From Parachlamydiaceae bacterium (GTDB lineage Bacteria; Chlamydiota; Chlamydiia; Chlamydiales; Parachlamydiaceae): 33,570 bases of DNA. Positions within the stretch are counted from its first letter, which is position 1. The number at the start of each line of letters is the position of its first letter. This document shows positions 1 through 8,019 of this stretch, piece by piece. The DNA is taken from the NCBI GenBank assembly GCA_025451995.1, contig JANWJE010000120.1, forward strand, positions 1 through 33,570. Direction: 5' to 3'. The position numbers and the translations under genes were made by a program. The notes below the pieces were generated by a model that was not told where the DNA came from, ran no database searches, and saw only the letters and a program-made list of their open reading frames with translations.

Positions 1-30
1 GAGATAATCGCAAGATTCAATAAAAAACAT

Positions 31-376
31 CAATAGACCTCTTTCGAAATTCGCTTTGCTTGAGAAAAAGAAAGGTTTTTGGATGGATTTATTGCCAAAT
101 TTTGAGAGCATATTGAGTTAAATATGGTCGAAAAATTTGGCAATAAAGACGCCAAGACCCTGATTGCTGCCTTAGAAGGGCAGTAGATTCGAGATTATTT
201 TCTCTCTAGGAGCTCGCACAGGCTACCGAAAATAGTTGAGTCATATTAAGCAATATGGCTCAACTATTTTTGCGAGCTCCTAGAGGAAAAGAACTCGAAT
301 CTACCCGCTTATAAGGCAGCAATCAGGGTCAAAGATTCTTTTTATCAAGCAAATGGAGTTTCGAAAGAGGTCTAAT
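31..376. repeat. Composite palindromic repeat with nested stem-loops
   Basis: This gene-free stretch is almost wholly self-complementary. The outer arms begin CAATAGACCTCTTTCGAAA-like at 31-50 and return inverted at 360-376. Inside are a stem-loop at 91-144 (arms ATTGCCAAAT / ATTTGGCAAT) and a long stem at about 156-330, whose arms contain GACCCTGATTGCTGCC (156-171) and its exact complement (315-330), then an inner stem around AGGAGCTCGCA. The layout is a cruciform with two side stems. The outer motif recurs in the palindrome at 6251-6331. The right arm contains the TAG stop of the MFS gene at 372-374. No ORF or transposase is present, so a non-autonomous MITE-like element is an inference. 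Confidence 0.85.
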
Positions 377-1568
377 GATACCTATAACTAAGCCTGATCA
401 TTTGAGATGATATCAACATAAGTAAAAGAATAATTCCAAAAGCCGTATTGTAATTTCCACTCATTTGAGTGACCCAACCTGTTACGACTGGAGATACAAT
501 ACCTGCAATTGCTAAACAACCTGTCATAATGCCTTGGCCAATACCTACATGCGGTTTGATGATTTCAGCATGTAATGCATAAATGGGGGCATTGAGTACA
601 AATGTCAAAGCGAGGCCAATTGATAATAAAAACAAATTAATCTTTAAATCATGAATGAAAATAATAGCTAAAAAAAAGAAGCATGAAACTAACTGTGGAA
701 CCCAAATCATGCAAACCCTACTTAAATAAACACTCTTCTTTTTCTTCCAAAGCCAATCTGAAAAAAAACCTCCAAACAAAATCCCAAATATGCTCAGCAA
801 CCAAGGAAGCATAACGATTTGTCCAAGTTCTTTCAAATTAATTTGATATGTTTCTTGCAAATAACCTGGCATCCAAATAAGAGCAAAAAATAACGTATAA
901 CCAAATGAAAACATGGCAAAATAATTTGCTAGAAGAGGCGGATGACTTAAAATATACCTCCAGGAAATCGAATCTTTGGTTAATTCATTCCCTTTTTCAA
1001 CACTACCCTCGCCGCGATGCAAAAATTTAAAGTAACAAATAAAAAGCAACAACCAAACCAATCCCAATGCCCCTAAAAAGATAAATACAATACGCCAATT
1101 AAAGAAGAATATAAAATAGGTGATTAATGGAGAAGAGATGAGTGTCGCAAGGGGGACAGAAATTAATGCAAAAGAAAGTGCTTTTCCTCTTACCTCTTTT
1201 GTTGATCCATCATGTACAAATTTTGAAAGTGCAGGAAAAACAGGCCCTTCGCCTAAACCTAAAAGGACTCGACTGAGAAATAGCATCCAAAAACCATTTG
1301 AGAAGCCCATCAATACCATAGCCAAAGACCAGATAATGACAGCAACTGCAAGGTTTTTTTTTGCTCCATAAAGATCGACCAACCAACCCGATACTAACGC
1401 CGTAATAAGATACCCAATCCCAAAAGCAGAAGCGATAAACCCAAATTCGGTATTATTGAGAAGAAATTCATCTTTGATAGGTTCAATCGCAAAAGCAATG
1501 GCACCCCTATCAATATAATTGATAAGGATAACAAGTGCGAGTAACCCGATAAGGTAATATGATTTCAC
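372..1568 (-). CDS. MFS transporter, ACS (anion:cation symporter)-like
   Basis: A 398-residue polytopic inner-membrane protein with about 12 hydrophobic segments, as expected for the major facilitator superfamily. The N terminus has the ACS-like first helix with NYIDRGAIAFA, and the loop between helices 2 and 3 carries the MFS signature form GWLVDLYGAKKN (about residues 61-72). A polar loop near residues 190-205 separates the two six-helix halves. Family members move organic anions such as hexuronates, glucarate or phosphorylated compounds with protons; the substrate cannot be read from the sequence. The start is GTG at 1568: an overlapping ATG one base upstream is out of frame, and no in-frame ATG lies close by. 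No clear Shine-Dalgarno is seen. The gene is divergent from the PIN-TRAM gene, and its stop codon lies in the flanking palindrome. Confidence 0.85.
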   Translation of the reverse strand: MKSYYLIGLLALVILINYIDRGAIAFAIEPIKDEFLLNNTEFGFIASAFGIGYLITALVSGWLVDLYGAKKNLAVAVIIWSLAMVLMGFSNGFWMLFLSRVLLGLGEGPVFPALSKFVHDGSTKEVRGKALSFALISVPLATLISSPLITYFIFFFNWRIVFIFLGALGLVWLLLFICYFKFLHRGEGSVEKGNELTKDSISWRYILSHPPLLANYFAMFSFGYTLFFALIWMPGYLQETYQINLKELGQIVMLPWLLSIFGILFGGFFSDWLWKKKKSVYLSRVCMIWVPQLVSCFFFLAIIFIHDLKINLFLLSIGLALTFVLNAPIYALHAEIIKPHVGIGQGIMTGCLAIAGIVSPVVTGWVTQMSGNYNTAFGIILLLMLISSQMIRLSYRYH

Positions 1569-1648
1569 ATTATTGATATACAGAAAATTAAGATTATGTT
1601 AAGCTTTTTTAAAGTTTTTATCAAATAAATTCGAGGAAATATTTTGCT

Positions 1649-2743
1649 ATGACCTTTCCACTCACAATGATTCAATTTATCTTTATTGTCATTTGCCTTC
1701 TTTTTTCTGTTAATTTAAGCACTCACTATTTTGAAGGGGGTGCGAATTGGATTAACATTACTATCGGAATTTTGGGTGGAGGTGGTCTTTCCGGAATGTT
1801 GCTGGGCATTGACTCCATTTTCAGTCGATATAATTTGCGGACTTTCAATACCATTATTTTGGGTTTGTTTTTAGGATATTTAATGGCAGAAGGATTGTTG
1901 CTGAGCGTAGACGCAATGATAGACATTCATTCCCATAGCGAAAACCTCATCATTTTTAGGTTTTTTACTTTTTTAAGCTGTATTTATTTAGGTCTAACAA
2001 TGACGCTTCGCTCATCGGAAGAAATACGCGTATGTATTCCTTTTGTTGAGTTCAAACAAATGAGCCACAAAAAAAAAGATATCCTTGTCGACCTTTCAAT
2101 CCTAAATGATCCTCGCTTAATAGACCTTGCATCCACAGGTTTACTCGACCATCATTTGATTATTCCCCGATTTGCAGTAAGAGAGCTTTATGCTCAGGCG
2201 GAAAATGGCGATGAATCAGCAAAAACTAAGTCCAAACGCAGTTTAGAAATGATCAAAAAATTAGAATGTCTCCCCTCGCTTGAGATGCGTTATGTCGATA
2301 CAGATTTTCCAGAAATTAAAGAGCCCATGTCAAAACTGATTCGACTGGCTCGTTATATGGATACACATATCATCACTTCAGATATGAATCGGATTCAACA
2401 ATCCTCTATTGAGGGAGTTAGAATCATCAATATCCATATGCTATCTAACGCCTTAAAACCAATCACTCAATCTGGGGAAGCGATCAACATTAAAATTCAG
2501 CGTTATGGCAAAGAACCGCGTCAAGGTGTGGGATATCTAGAAGATGGAACAATGGTTGTGGTCAATGGAGGTGCAGAATTTATTGGCGAAACAATACGAG
2601 CCTATGTCTTATCTGTTAAACACACATCATCGGGCCGCATGGTATTTTGTAATGCAGCAGATGAGGAATCCAATGGATTTGCAGAAGAAACTTTTCAAAG
2701 TCAAGATGAACTTGAGGAAACAAAAAATTATCTCAATATATGA
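1649..2743 (+). CDS. YacL-like membrane PIN-TRAM domain protein
   Basis: This 364-residue protein has about four transmembrane helices in residues 1-120, a PIN nuclease domain at about 142-265 and a TRAM RNA-binding domain at about 275-335, the domain order of Bacillus YacL. The PIN core is seen as LVDLSILNDPR (acidic D148), an acidic residue in FAVREL (E179) and ITSD (D235). The first motif is less canonical than the usual DTS-IIDGR, but the acidic positions remain. TRAM is recognisable by GVGYLEDGTMVVVNGG. Related proteins are membrane-tethered presumed RNases of unsettled role. It overlaps acpS by ATGA, which implies translational coupling. A GAGG sequence lies 12 nt before the ATG. Confidence 0.88.
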   Translation: MTFPLTMIQFIFIVICLLFSVNLSTHYFEGGANWINITIGILGGGGLSGMLLGIDSIFSRYNLRTFNTIILGLFLGYLMAEGLLLSVDAMIDIHSHSENLIIFRFFTFLSCIYLGLTMTLRSSEEIRVCIPFVEFKQMSHKKKDILVDLSILNDPRLIDLASTGLLDHHLIIPRFAVRELYAQAENGDESAKTKSKRSLEMIKKLECLPSLEMRYVDTDFPEIKEPMSKLIRLARYMDTHIITSDMNRIQQSSIEGVRIINIHMLSNALKPITQSGEAINIKIQRYGKEPRQGVGYLEDGTMVVVNGGAEFIGETIRAYVLSVKHTSSGRMVFCNAADEESNGFAEETFQSQDELEETKNYLNI

Positions 2744-3111
2744 TTCTTGGTTTAGGAAATGATATTATAGAGATTGCTCGGATCCAAAAGGTTTTAAGCC
2801 GCTATCCCGAGCGTTTTCTTAAAAGGGTATTTACAACAAACGAAACGAAATATTGCCTAATGAAAAAAGAACCGGCGCTTCATTTGGCAGGGAGGTTTGC
2901 AGCCAAAGAAGCCATCGTTAAAGCATTAGGGACTGGTTTTTCAGGTGGAATGAACTGGACAGACATTGAAATAGATAATGACCCTAAAGGAAAACCTTTT
3001 GTTATTTTCTCTCCTTTTGTGCATGAACTTTTCGGAACTATTAATATGGAATTATCTATCAGCCATTGTCATAAATATGCAATTGCTGTCGCCATTTGGT
3101 ATAGATTATGA
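2740..3111 (+). CDS. acpS: Holo-[acyl-carrier-protein] synthase
   Basis: AcpS transfers 4'-phosphopantetheine from coenzyme A to apo-ACP, activating it for fatty acid synthesis. The 123-residue length is normal for the family. The N-terminal GLGNDIIEI carries the metal-binding Asp8, and GRFAAKEAIVKALG carries the conserved Glu57 and following Lys. The C-terminal ELSISHCHKYAIAVAI matches the typical SISH segment. The start overlaps the stop of the PIN-TRAM gene (ATGA), so translation is probably coupled. In Chlamydia, as I remember it, acpS also lies next to trxB; here one exported-protein gene separates them in convergent orientation. Confidence 0.96.
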   Translation: MILGLGNDIIEIARIQKVLSRYPERFLKRVFTTNETKYCLMKKEPALHLAGRFAAKEAIVKALGTGFSGGMNWTDIEIDNDPKGKPFVIFSPFVHELFGTINMELSISHCHKYAIAVAIWYRL

Positions 3112-3132
3112 AAGAATAACCCCCAGCAACAT

Positions 3133-3939
3133 CTATAAACCAAAGGTGGATTTGATTTCTGCTAAAAATTGATGAGAATATGCCGGAAAATTCTGTGCAT
3201 ACACGCGAAAGCCATATTTGAATGAAGCTGACCCAAAAAATTCGATGAGATAGGTGTAATTTACTCCTATATCGATCGATTGATGGGCAATGGGACCATA
3301 TCCTGAAAAGTAATCAACCTTCAATTTTTTTGTTCCAAGACCCCATAGCGTTTCGATAAAAATTTTTCCTTCATGCCGTTCGGCTAACCTTTTATCAAAA
3401 TACATATTGAAACGAATCCAAGGAGATCCTTGCTCGGCTACACCCAAGGCGAACATTCCCCACCAACGCTGAGCCCAAAAGGAATCATATGGGGTTTCCT
3501 TGCCGACTGTTATGAAAAATTCTCCATTATAAAGACCATGATGAAAAGAACTAATATCTTTCAAACTACTTGTAAATGCCTGAGCATAATTGACACCTGT
3601 GACCATGCTGACGGCATCGCCCGCAATATCATCCAACCACAAGAGACGCCCTGCAAGTTTGATTTGATCGATTTCCCCCGGCTGTTTCCGCGTACATGCT
3701 TCAGTGATTTCAAGTTCTACCCCATAATCGGGATCAGGAAGTGAGTTTGATAGGCTTAAATTTAAAAAAACTGAATCGCCATGTAACTTTCTTAGATGGG
3801 AGCCGGCTGAAACATGATTATAATGTTGATAGCGACAATCTGAGCGAAGCTCAAATTCATAAAAATTTCCCAACCAGGGTTGGTATTCTGTAGCATGACC
3901 AATCATTGAAAAAAATAGGAGGAAAAGTAAAACCATCAT
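3133..3939 (-). CDS. Exported, probably beta-rich protein of unknown function
   Basis: With the ATG at 3939 the protein is 268 residues. That start makes an ATGA overlap with the trxB stop and has GGAAAAG 8 nt upstream; a longer reading would need a TTG at 3963. The N terminus [19 protein letters not shown] is a signal peptide with likely cleavage after GHA. The mature part is rich in alternating aromatic and polar strands (for example [23 protein letters not shown]), has no transmembrane helices, and ends in STFGL. An outer-membrane beta-barrel or periplasmic beta-sandwich is plausible but not shown. It follows trxB in the same transcript. I do not recognise a named family. Confidence 0.75.
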   Translation of the reverse strand: MMVLLFLLFFSMIGHATEYQPWLGNFYEFELRSDCRYQHYNHVSAGSHLRKLHGDSVFLNLSLSNSLPDPDYGVELEITEACTRKQPGEIDQIKLAGRLLWLDDIAGDAVSMVTGVNYAQAFTSSLKDISSFHHGLYNGEFFITVGKETPYDSFWAQRWWGMFALGVAEQGSPWIRFNMYFDKRLAERHEGKIFIETLWGLGTKKLKVDYFSGYGPIAHQSIDIGVNYTYLIEFFGSASFKYGFRVYAQNFPAYSHQFLAEIKSTFGL

Positions 3940-4883
3940 TGATGAAACTTTTCCGACAGCCAACGTTCAGCATCTAATGCCGCCATGCAACCAGAACCCG
4001 CAGCAGTGACTGCCTGACGATAGATATGGTCTTGCACATCACCAGCAGCAAAGACACCTTCGATGTTTGTATGAGACCCGTTAAAGACCTTAATATATCC
4101 ATTTGGATAAAGTTCAATCTGCCCTTTGAGAAAGGATGTATTTGGAGTGTGTCCAATTGCAAAAAAGAGACCACCGGCTTCACGAATTTCTTGTTTTTTT
4201 GTGTGTACATTTTCAATAGTGACAGTTTTGACGATATTTTCACCATTAACAGAAACGACAACAGAATCCCATAAAATTTCAATTTTAGGATGTTTTAAGG
4301 CGCGCTCTTGCATAATTTTAGACGCTCTTAATTCATTGCGTCTATGGACGATATAAACTTTGCTTCCAAATTTTGTTAAGAATATTGCCTCTTCGATTGC
4401 TGTGTCCCCTCCGCCAACGACATAAAGGGGTTTATTGCGAAAAATAGGAGCTGCCCCATCGCAAACTGCGCAAGCCGTCACACCTTTTTGCCAAAATTCT
4501 CCATCCCCAGCTCCCGGTATCTCTAAGCGGTTAGCGGTAGCTCCGGTAGATATGATGATTGCATCGGCAAATAATTCTGTTTTAGCCCCCTTAACTTTAA
4601 ATGGCGCACTGCTTAAATCAACTGACTCAATATCTTCTCCAAGGATTTCTGTTCCAAAACGGATGGCTTGAGCTCTAAATCTCTCGATGAGTTCGGGTCC
4701 TGTTACCCCTTCTGGAAATCCCGGATAGTTCTCTACTTCAGTGGTTGTCATCAATTGACCACCTGCCGGCCCCGTATAAAATCCTTCGAAAAGGACTGGG
4801 AATAAATTTGCCCTCGCTGCATAAATTGCTGCAGTATAGCCGGCTGGACCTGATCCAATAATTAATAACTTGACCCTTTTCAT
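3936..4883 (-). CDS. trxB: Thioredoxin-disulfide reductase
   Basis: This cytosolic FAD/NADPH flavoenzyme reduces thioredoxin. The 315-residue length is typical. The FAD-binding GSGPAG is at residues 10-15, with [16 protein letters not shown] following as in bacterial TrxB. The redox-active CAVC (Cys138, Cys141) is followed by DGAAP. The NADPH-binding [10 protein letters not shown] begins near 157, and the C-terminal FAD contact reads [15 protein letters not shown]. An AGGAAG ribosome-binding site is 4 nt before the ATG. The downstream exported-protein gene overlaps by 4 bp. The promoter region is occupied by the large palindrome at 4914-5072. Confidence 0.97.
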   Translation of the reverse strand: MKRVKLLIIGSGPAGYTAAIYAARANLFPVLFEGFYTGPAGGQLMTTTEVENYPGFPEGVTGPELIERFRAQAIRFGTEILGEDIESVDLSSAPFKVKGAKTELFADAIIISTGATANRLEIPGAGDGEFWQKGVTACAVCDGAAPIFRNKPLYVVGGGDTAIEEAIFLTKFGSKVYIVHRRNELRASKIMQERALKHPKIEILWDSVVVSVNGENIVKTVTIENVHTKKQEIREAGGLFFAIGHTPNTSFLKGQIELYPNGYIKVFNGSHTNIEGVFAAGDVQDHIYRQAVTAAGSGCMAALDAERWLSEKFHQ

Positions 4884-4913
4884 TTAACTTCCTCGAGATG
4901 ATTAAGCAGTTGA

Positions 4914-5072
4914 CTCGACTTTATACAATTTTTGAACTCATCTTCGAAGAGAAGCTTTTTACAGCTAAATAAATTTCTCGGAAGGGGGAAAACACCCCCT
5001 TCCTGCGAAATTTATTACGCTGTAGTTTGCTTCTCTCTCGAATATTCGTCCAAAAATTGTACAAAGTCGAGG
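4914..5072. repeat. Large palindrome upstream of trxB
   Basis: Two imperfect arms of about 75 nt (about 4914-4987 and 4994-5072) fold around a short loop between GGAAGGGGG and CCCCCTTCC. Matching blocks include CGACTTTATACAATTTTTG against its near complement at 5053-5071, AGAGAAGC, TTACAGC and AATAAATTT. No ORF lies within it. It occupies the start of a 597-bp gene-free interval, followed by a second inverted repeat at 5121-5377 and an AT-rich promoter-like leader to 5480. Confidence 0.85.
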
Positions 5073-5120
5073 TTAAGTCTAATATTGCAAAAACTTTTTT
5101 GCAAGCTTATAAGATATACT

Positions 5121-5377
5121 CCTTCCAGCTGAATATTGGAATTTTGCGGCGTCGGTTTTGACAAATTTTGATCTTAATCTCGATCTTGATCTTAATCTTA
5201 ATCTTGCCTTTCTTCAAATCCACAGTATTCGAGACTCTTGTTAGAGGTTAAGTGTTTTCGTGATTGAAATGGAACATAAATGTTTGAGGGAGAAAGATCA
5301 AGATTAAGATTAAGAAGATCTGCTTCGCCCAAATTCAGGGCTCTTCCCTGTCAAAATTTCCAGGTTTCAACTGGAAG
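5121..5377. repeat. Inverted repeat with simple-sequence inner arms
   Basis: The outer arms are CCTTCCAGCTGAATATTGGA (from 5121) and its near complement ending CAACTGGAAG (5377). The inner arms are built from CTTAAT/CTTGAT hexamer-like units: CTTAATCTTAATCTTG at 5191-5206 and its exact complement CAAGATTAAGATTAAG at 5299-5314. The outer motif CCTTCCAGCTGAA is also found at 12189-12201, just after the HAMP gene. No coding potential is seen. Confidence 0.75.
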
Positions 5378-5480
5378 CAATTATATATTATTTTTAACAA
5401 TAAATTAATTACAATCTTATTTATTATTAATAAATCAAAATTAATATTTACTATAAATAAATTAAAAATAGGTTTGAATC

Positions 5481-6218
5481 ATGATGAACAGCATTAAAAC
5501 AACAACTTCACAGCAAGAAATGATCCCCTCAGCAACAATGACACCATCGTCAACAATGATTTATCCATCTGAACTGGTTAAAACTAAATTCGATATTAAA
5601 ACAATATGTCTTCAAACTACAAATCGAGTTTCAGAGTGTTGCATTAACACTGTAAATAAGATTATAAATTTTCTTTATGGAAATAGAGACCTTATTTTTT
5701 TTACAGGTTGCACTCTCCCTCTTGCCTATTTTCAGCCTAGAATTTTTTTTCCAACCGCTATCGGTGCTTTCTTATTTAGAATAGAAATCACACGAATTTT
5801 ACGTAATTTAGCAAATGAATATATGAAAGATGAAAAAAACCCTTACAAGCTACAACCTCACTTTCGTTCTCCTATCACCAAATTAGATGTCCTATTTACA
5901 GTAATTGCCTCTGCAAATGCCATCGCTTTAAGCAAAATGTTAATCCCTTCTAATGAATACACAACTTACTTGATTCCAGGTTTTGCGGGTCTTATCGCAG
6001 CTAATGTATCGGCAAAGTTAGCAATGAATTGGAGCGAATTTTTAGGAAAAAGACCTGATTTTGCAATAAAAAAAATAACTAATTCAGAAATTGATGATGA
6101 GTTGTCAAGTATTGATGATGATGAAATCGACACGGACTCATCGAGAGAAAGGCTTAGCCCAGACTCTGATGATTTTAATGAGGAAGCGTATTTATCGATC
6201 TATATGCATTTAACCTAG
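5481..6218 (+). CDS. Inc-like membrane protein with two hydrophobic lobes
   Basis: I do not recognise a named family. The 245-residue protein has a Thr/Ser-rich N terminus (residues 1-35), a first hydrophobic lobe at about 71-98, a second region with two hydrophobic stretches at about 135-151 and 162-182, and a strongly acidic Asp/Ser-rich tail (about 192-235, including DDELSSIDDDE). No signal peptide is present. Paired hydrophobic helices without a signal peptide are the general profile of chlamydial inclusion-membrane proteins, so type III export is possible but is inference. An AT-rich leader precedes it and only a weak AGG lies before the ATG. The TAG stop (6216-6218) falls within the repeat motif CCTAGAAACGGCAGTTCAAG. 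Confidence 0.7.
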   Translation: MMNSIKTTTSQQEMIPSATMTPSSTMIYPSELVKTKFDIKTICLQTTNRVSECCINTVNKIINFLYGNRDLIFFTGCTLPLAYFQPRIFFPTAIGAFLFRIEITRILRNLANEYMKDEKNPYKLQPHFRSPITKLDVLFTVIASANAIALSKMLIPSNEYTTYLIPGFAGLIAANVSAKLAMNWSEFLGKRPDFAIKKITNSEIDDELSSIDDDEIDTDSSRERLSPDSDDFNEEAYLSIYMHLT

Positions 6219-6249
6219 AAACGGCAGTTCAAGGAAACGGCAGTTCAAG
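6218..6249. repeat. Perfect 16-bp tandem duplication
   Basis: GAAACGGCAGTTCAAG occurs twice head to tail (6218-6233 and 6234-6249). With the preceding CCTA it forms the motif CCTAGAAACGGCAGTTCAAG. The same motif forms the outer arms of the palindrome at 23839-24006, 17.6 kb away. Confidence 0.95.
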
Positions 6250-6250
6250 A

Positions 6251-6331
6251 CAATAGACTTCTTTCGAAGCTAAAATCCTGTGCCCGGCAGAGTCACAGAC
6301 ACAGGATTTTAGTTTCGAAAGAAGTCTATTG
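6251..6331. repeat. Near-perfect palindrome, 32-nt arms
   Basis: The left arm (6251-6282) starts CAATAGACTTCTTTCGAAG and the right arm (6300-6331) is its reverse complement with one mismatch; the loop is 17 nt. The ends match the outer arms of the composite repeat at 31-376 (CAATAGACCTCTTTCGAAA), so these two are members of one family. It directly follows the tandem duplication after the Inc-like gene and could act as a transcription terminator, but it has no clear T-tract. Confidence 0.93.
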
Positions 6332-6408
6332 TAGATTCATGATCTTCAATCCCAGAAAAAGCTTCAAAATTTATTTTACTTGAAGTTGCTCACATTATCC
6401 AAATTTCA

Positions 6409-6438
6409 TTGCTTATAAATTATAAATTAAGTTATAAT
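6409..6438 (+). promoter_or_regulatory. Possible sigma66 promoter of the 6470 gene
   Basis: TATAAT at 6433-6438 has a weak TTGCTT at 6409-6414 with an 18-nt spacer, in a very AT-rich leader 32 nt before the ATG at 6470. Only the -10 box is convincing. Confidence 0.35.
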
Positions 6439-6469
6439 CTATTTTTTAATTAATCAATTAATTTAATTA

Positions 6470-7918
6470 ATGAATTCTATTCATCCTGTTTTTACTAATT
6501 CTGATATAAATGTTAATATTCTAGAACATCTAACTTTTGATGATCGAGAGCTGTTTGCTTTAGCAAATAAAGAGATGCAAGTTTCAGTGACTCACTCCGC
6601 AACAAAAGAACTTGATCTCTTCTTAAAAAAAATAACAAAAAAAGCGAACACCTTTTTAATTCAAGACAATAAAGAGGAAGTGGGAGAGCATTTAAAGCAA
6701 ATGATTAAAATAACTTTAGATTCCTCGAAAAAAGTGACTTCCATCCCCAAGCTATCGAATTATATTATAAGCATCCAAACAATCTTACATGATCATTTTA
6801 ATGACTATCAATTTTTCAATCAAAAAGTTGTATTTGAATGGATGTTTCTAAGAGAACAATCGCACCTCTTTAAAAAATTATTTTCCGAAATTTCAGATCC
6901 TTTTTACTCTTTTTCTAAAACCAATAAATTCTATATGAATGATACACATCATAGGGATATTTTGATAGATGAACAATTAGGTACTTTCAAAATTTTATTA
7001 ATGAAAGGGATGTTAGAAAAAGCTGCGTTTTTTGCAAAACGGACATCTCATTTATTAAATAACATTTTTCCCTATGAGGAGATGATTAACATTGTCAGAT
7101 CACATAGAGAGATCTCCACGGTTTCCAAAGATTTGATAGTTTCCTGTCGCAATCTTGATCTTGATAATGATTCTAAGAAAACTATAAGTTTTTCAGGAAT
7201 GACTCTACAAATTATTTTATATCATCAGGCTCAAAAACAAAATTATAAGGTCGTACAAGAATTATCTAAACATCTCAAAGAGAACAGTTTACTTTATTGT
7301 TACAGCGAACAATTTGTACTAGAAGCAGCTGGGCTGTTGAATGATGAAAATGAGCAAGAAAAATTCATAGATTCATTACCCAACGCTTTTTTTTCAACAA
7401 TAAATTACTCTAAATTAATTGAAGAGAATCCTGAATTTGCCTATACCGTTCTTAAAAAAGTCAGAAAGTTTAAGTTATCACTTATACCCTGTTATGATTG
7501 TTTGGGACAACCGGTTGACTGGAATCAAAGATTTTCTAAAAATGCGATTGAACAGTTCGATATAAAAAGTCTGCTTAAGGAAATTTCTCGTCCACAAGAA
7601 GTAGCGAATTCCGAAGCAGATAAAGATTTGATTAATTCAGCATTATCTATTGCATATGCAAAAAAATTAAAATCAGAACAAGCCATACTTTATTCAAATA
7701 TTGTCAAGGACAATATGAATAAATTAAAGGCATTCAGCGCCCTTGCTATAATGTTCGGGCGATTAAATAATAAACTGCAAAGCGAAGAATACAAGAAAAA
7801 AATCGAAACATTAAATCTTGGTGAAAAAGAAAAATGCAAAGTTTATTTTCAAAATTTAATTAACAAATTTCTGCCATTAATTGAAAAAGAAAACGCTATG
7901 AGCTCTATTTCAACTTAA
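6470..7918 (+). CDS. Hypothetical protein with F-box-like N terminus
   Basis: This 482-residue, largely alpha-helical cytosolic-type protein has no signal peptide or membrane helices. The N terminus NVNILEHLTFDDRELFALAN (residues 14-33), followed by KEMQVSV, resembles an F-box in spacing and hydrophobic pattern (ILxxLxxxDLxxLaxVsk). The match is weaker than in the F-box gene at 24800. The rest consists of helical segments that could be TPR-like repeats, but no repeat unit could be fixed by eye. No Shine-Dalgarno precedes the ATG, which sits in TTAATTAATG. Its neighbours are lineage-specific. A host ubiquitin-ligase-linked effector is a hypothesis only. Confidence 0.62.
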   Translation: MNSIHPVFTNSDINVNILEHLTFDDRELFALANKEMQVSVTHSATKELDLFLKKITKKANTFLIQDNKEEVGEHLKQMIKITLDSSKKVTSIPKLSNYIISIQTILHDHFNDYQFFNQKVVFEWMFLREQSHLFKKLFSEISDPFYSFSKTNKFYMNDTHHRDILIDEQLGTFKILLMKGMLEKAAFFAKRTSHLLNNIFPYEEMINIVRSHREISTVSKDLIVSCRNLDLDNDSKKTISFSGMTLQIILYHQAQKQNYKVVQELSKHLKENSLLYCYSEQFVLEAAGLLNDENEQEKFIDSLPNAFFSTINYSKLIEENPEFAYTVLKKVRKFKLSLIPCYDCLGQPVDWNQRFSKNAIEQFDIKSLLKEISRPQEVANSEADKDLINSALSIAYAKKLKSEQAILYSNIVKDNMNKLKAFSALAIMFGRLNNKLQSEEYKKKIETLNLGEKEKCKVYFQNLINKFLPLIEKENAMSSIST

Positions 7919-7929
7919 GAATTTTTTGT

Positions 7930-7949
7930 GCATGTTCACGTGAACATGC
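7930..7949 (+). terminator. Rho-independent terminator-like perfect palindrome
   Basis: GCATGTTCACGTGAACATGC is a perfect 20-bp palindrome 12 nt after the stop of the 6470 gene, followed by CCAATTTTTTA. It separates that gene from the 8020 operon. Confidence 0.75.
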
Positions 7950-8019
7950 CCAATTTTTTAACCTACATAAAATTACTTTTAGTATTTAATTATTACCGGT
8001 TCTAGAATATAATCCCGTC

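Noticed and set aside
3940..3963. Longer start of the exported protein after trxB
   Set aside because: It would use TTG inside trxB; the ATG at 3939 has a ribosome-binding site, an ATGA overlap and gives a normal signal peptide.
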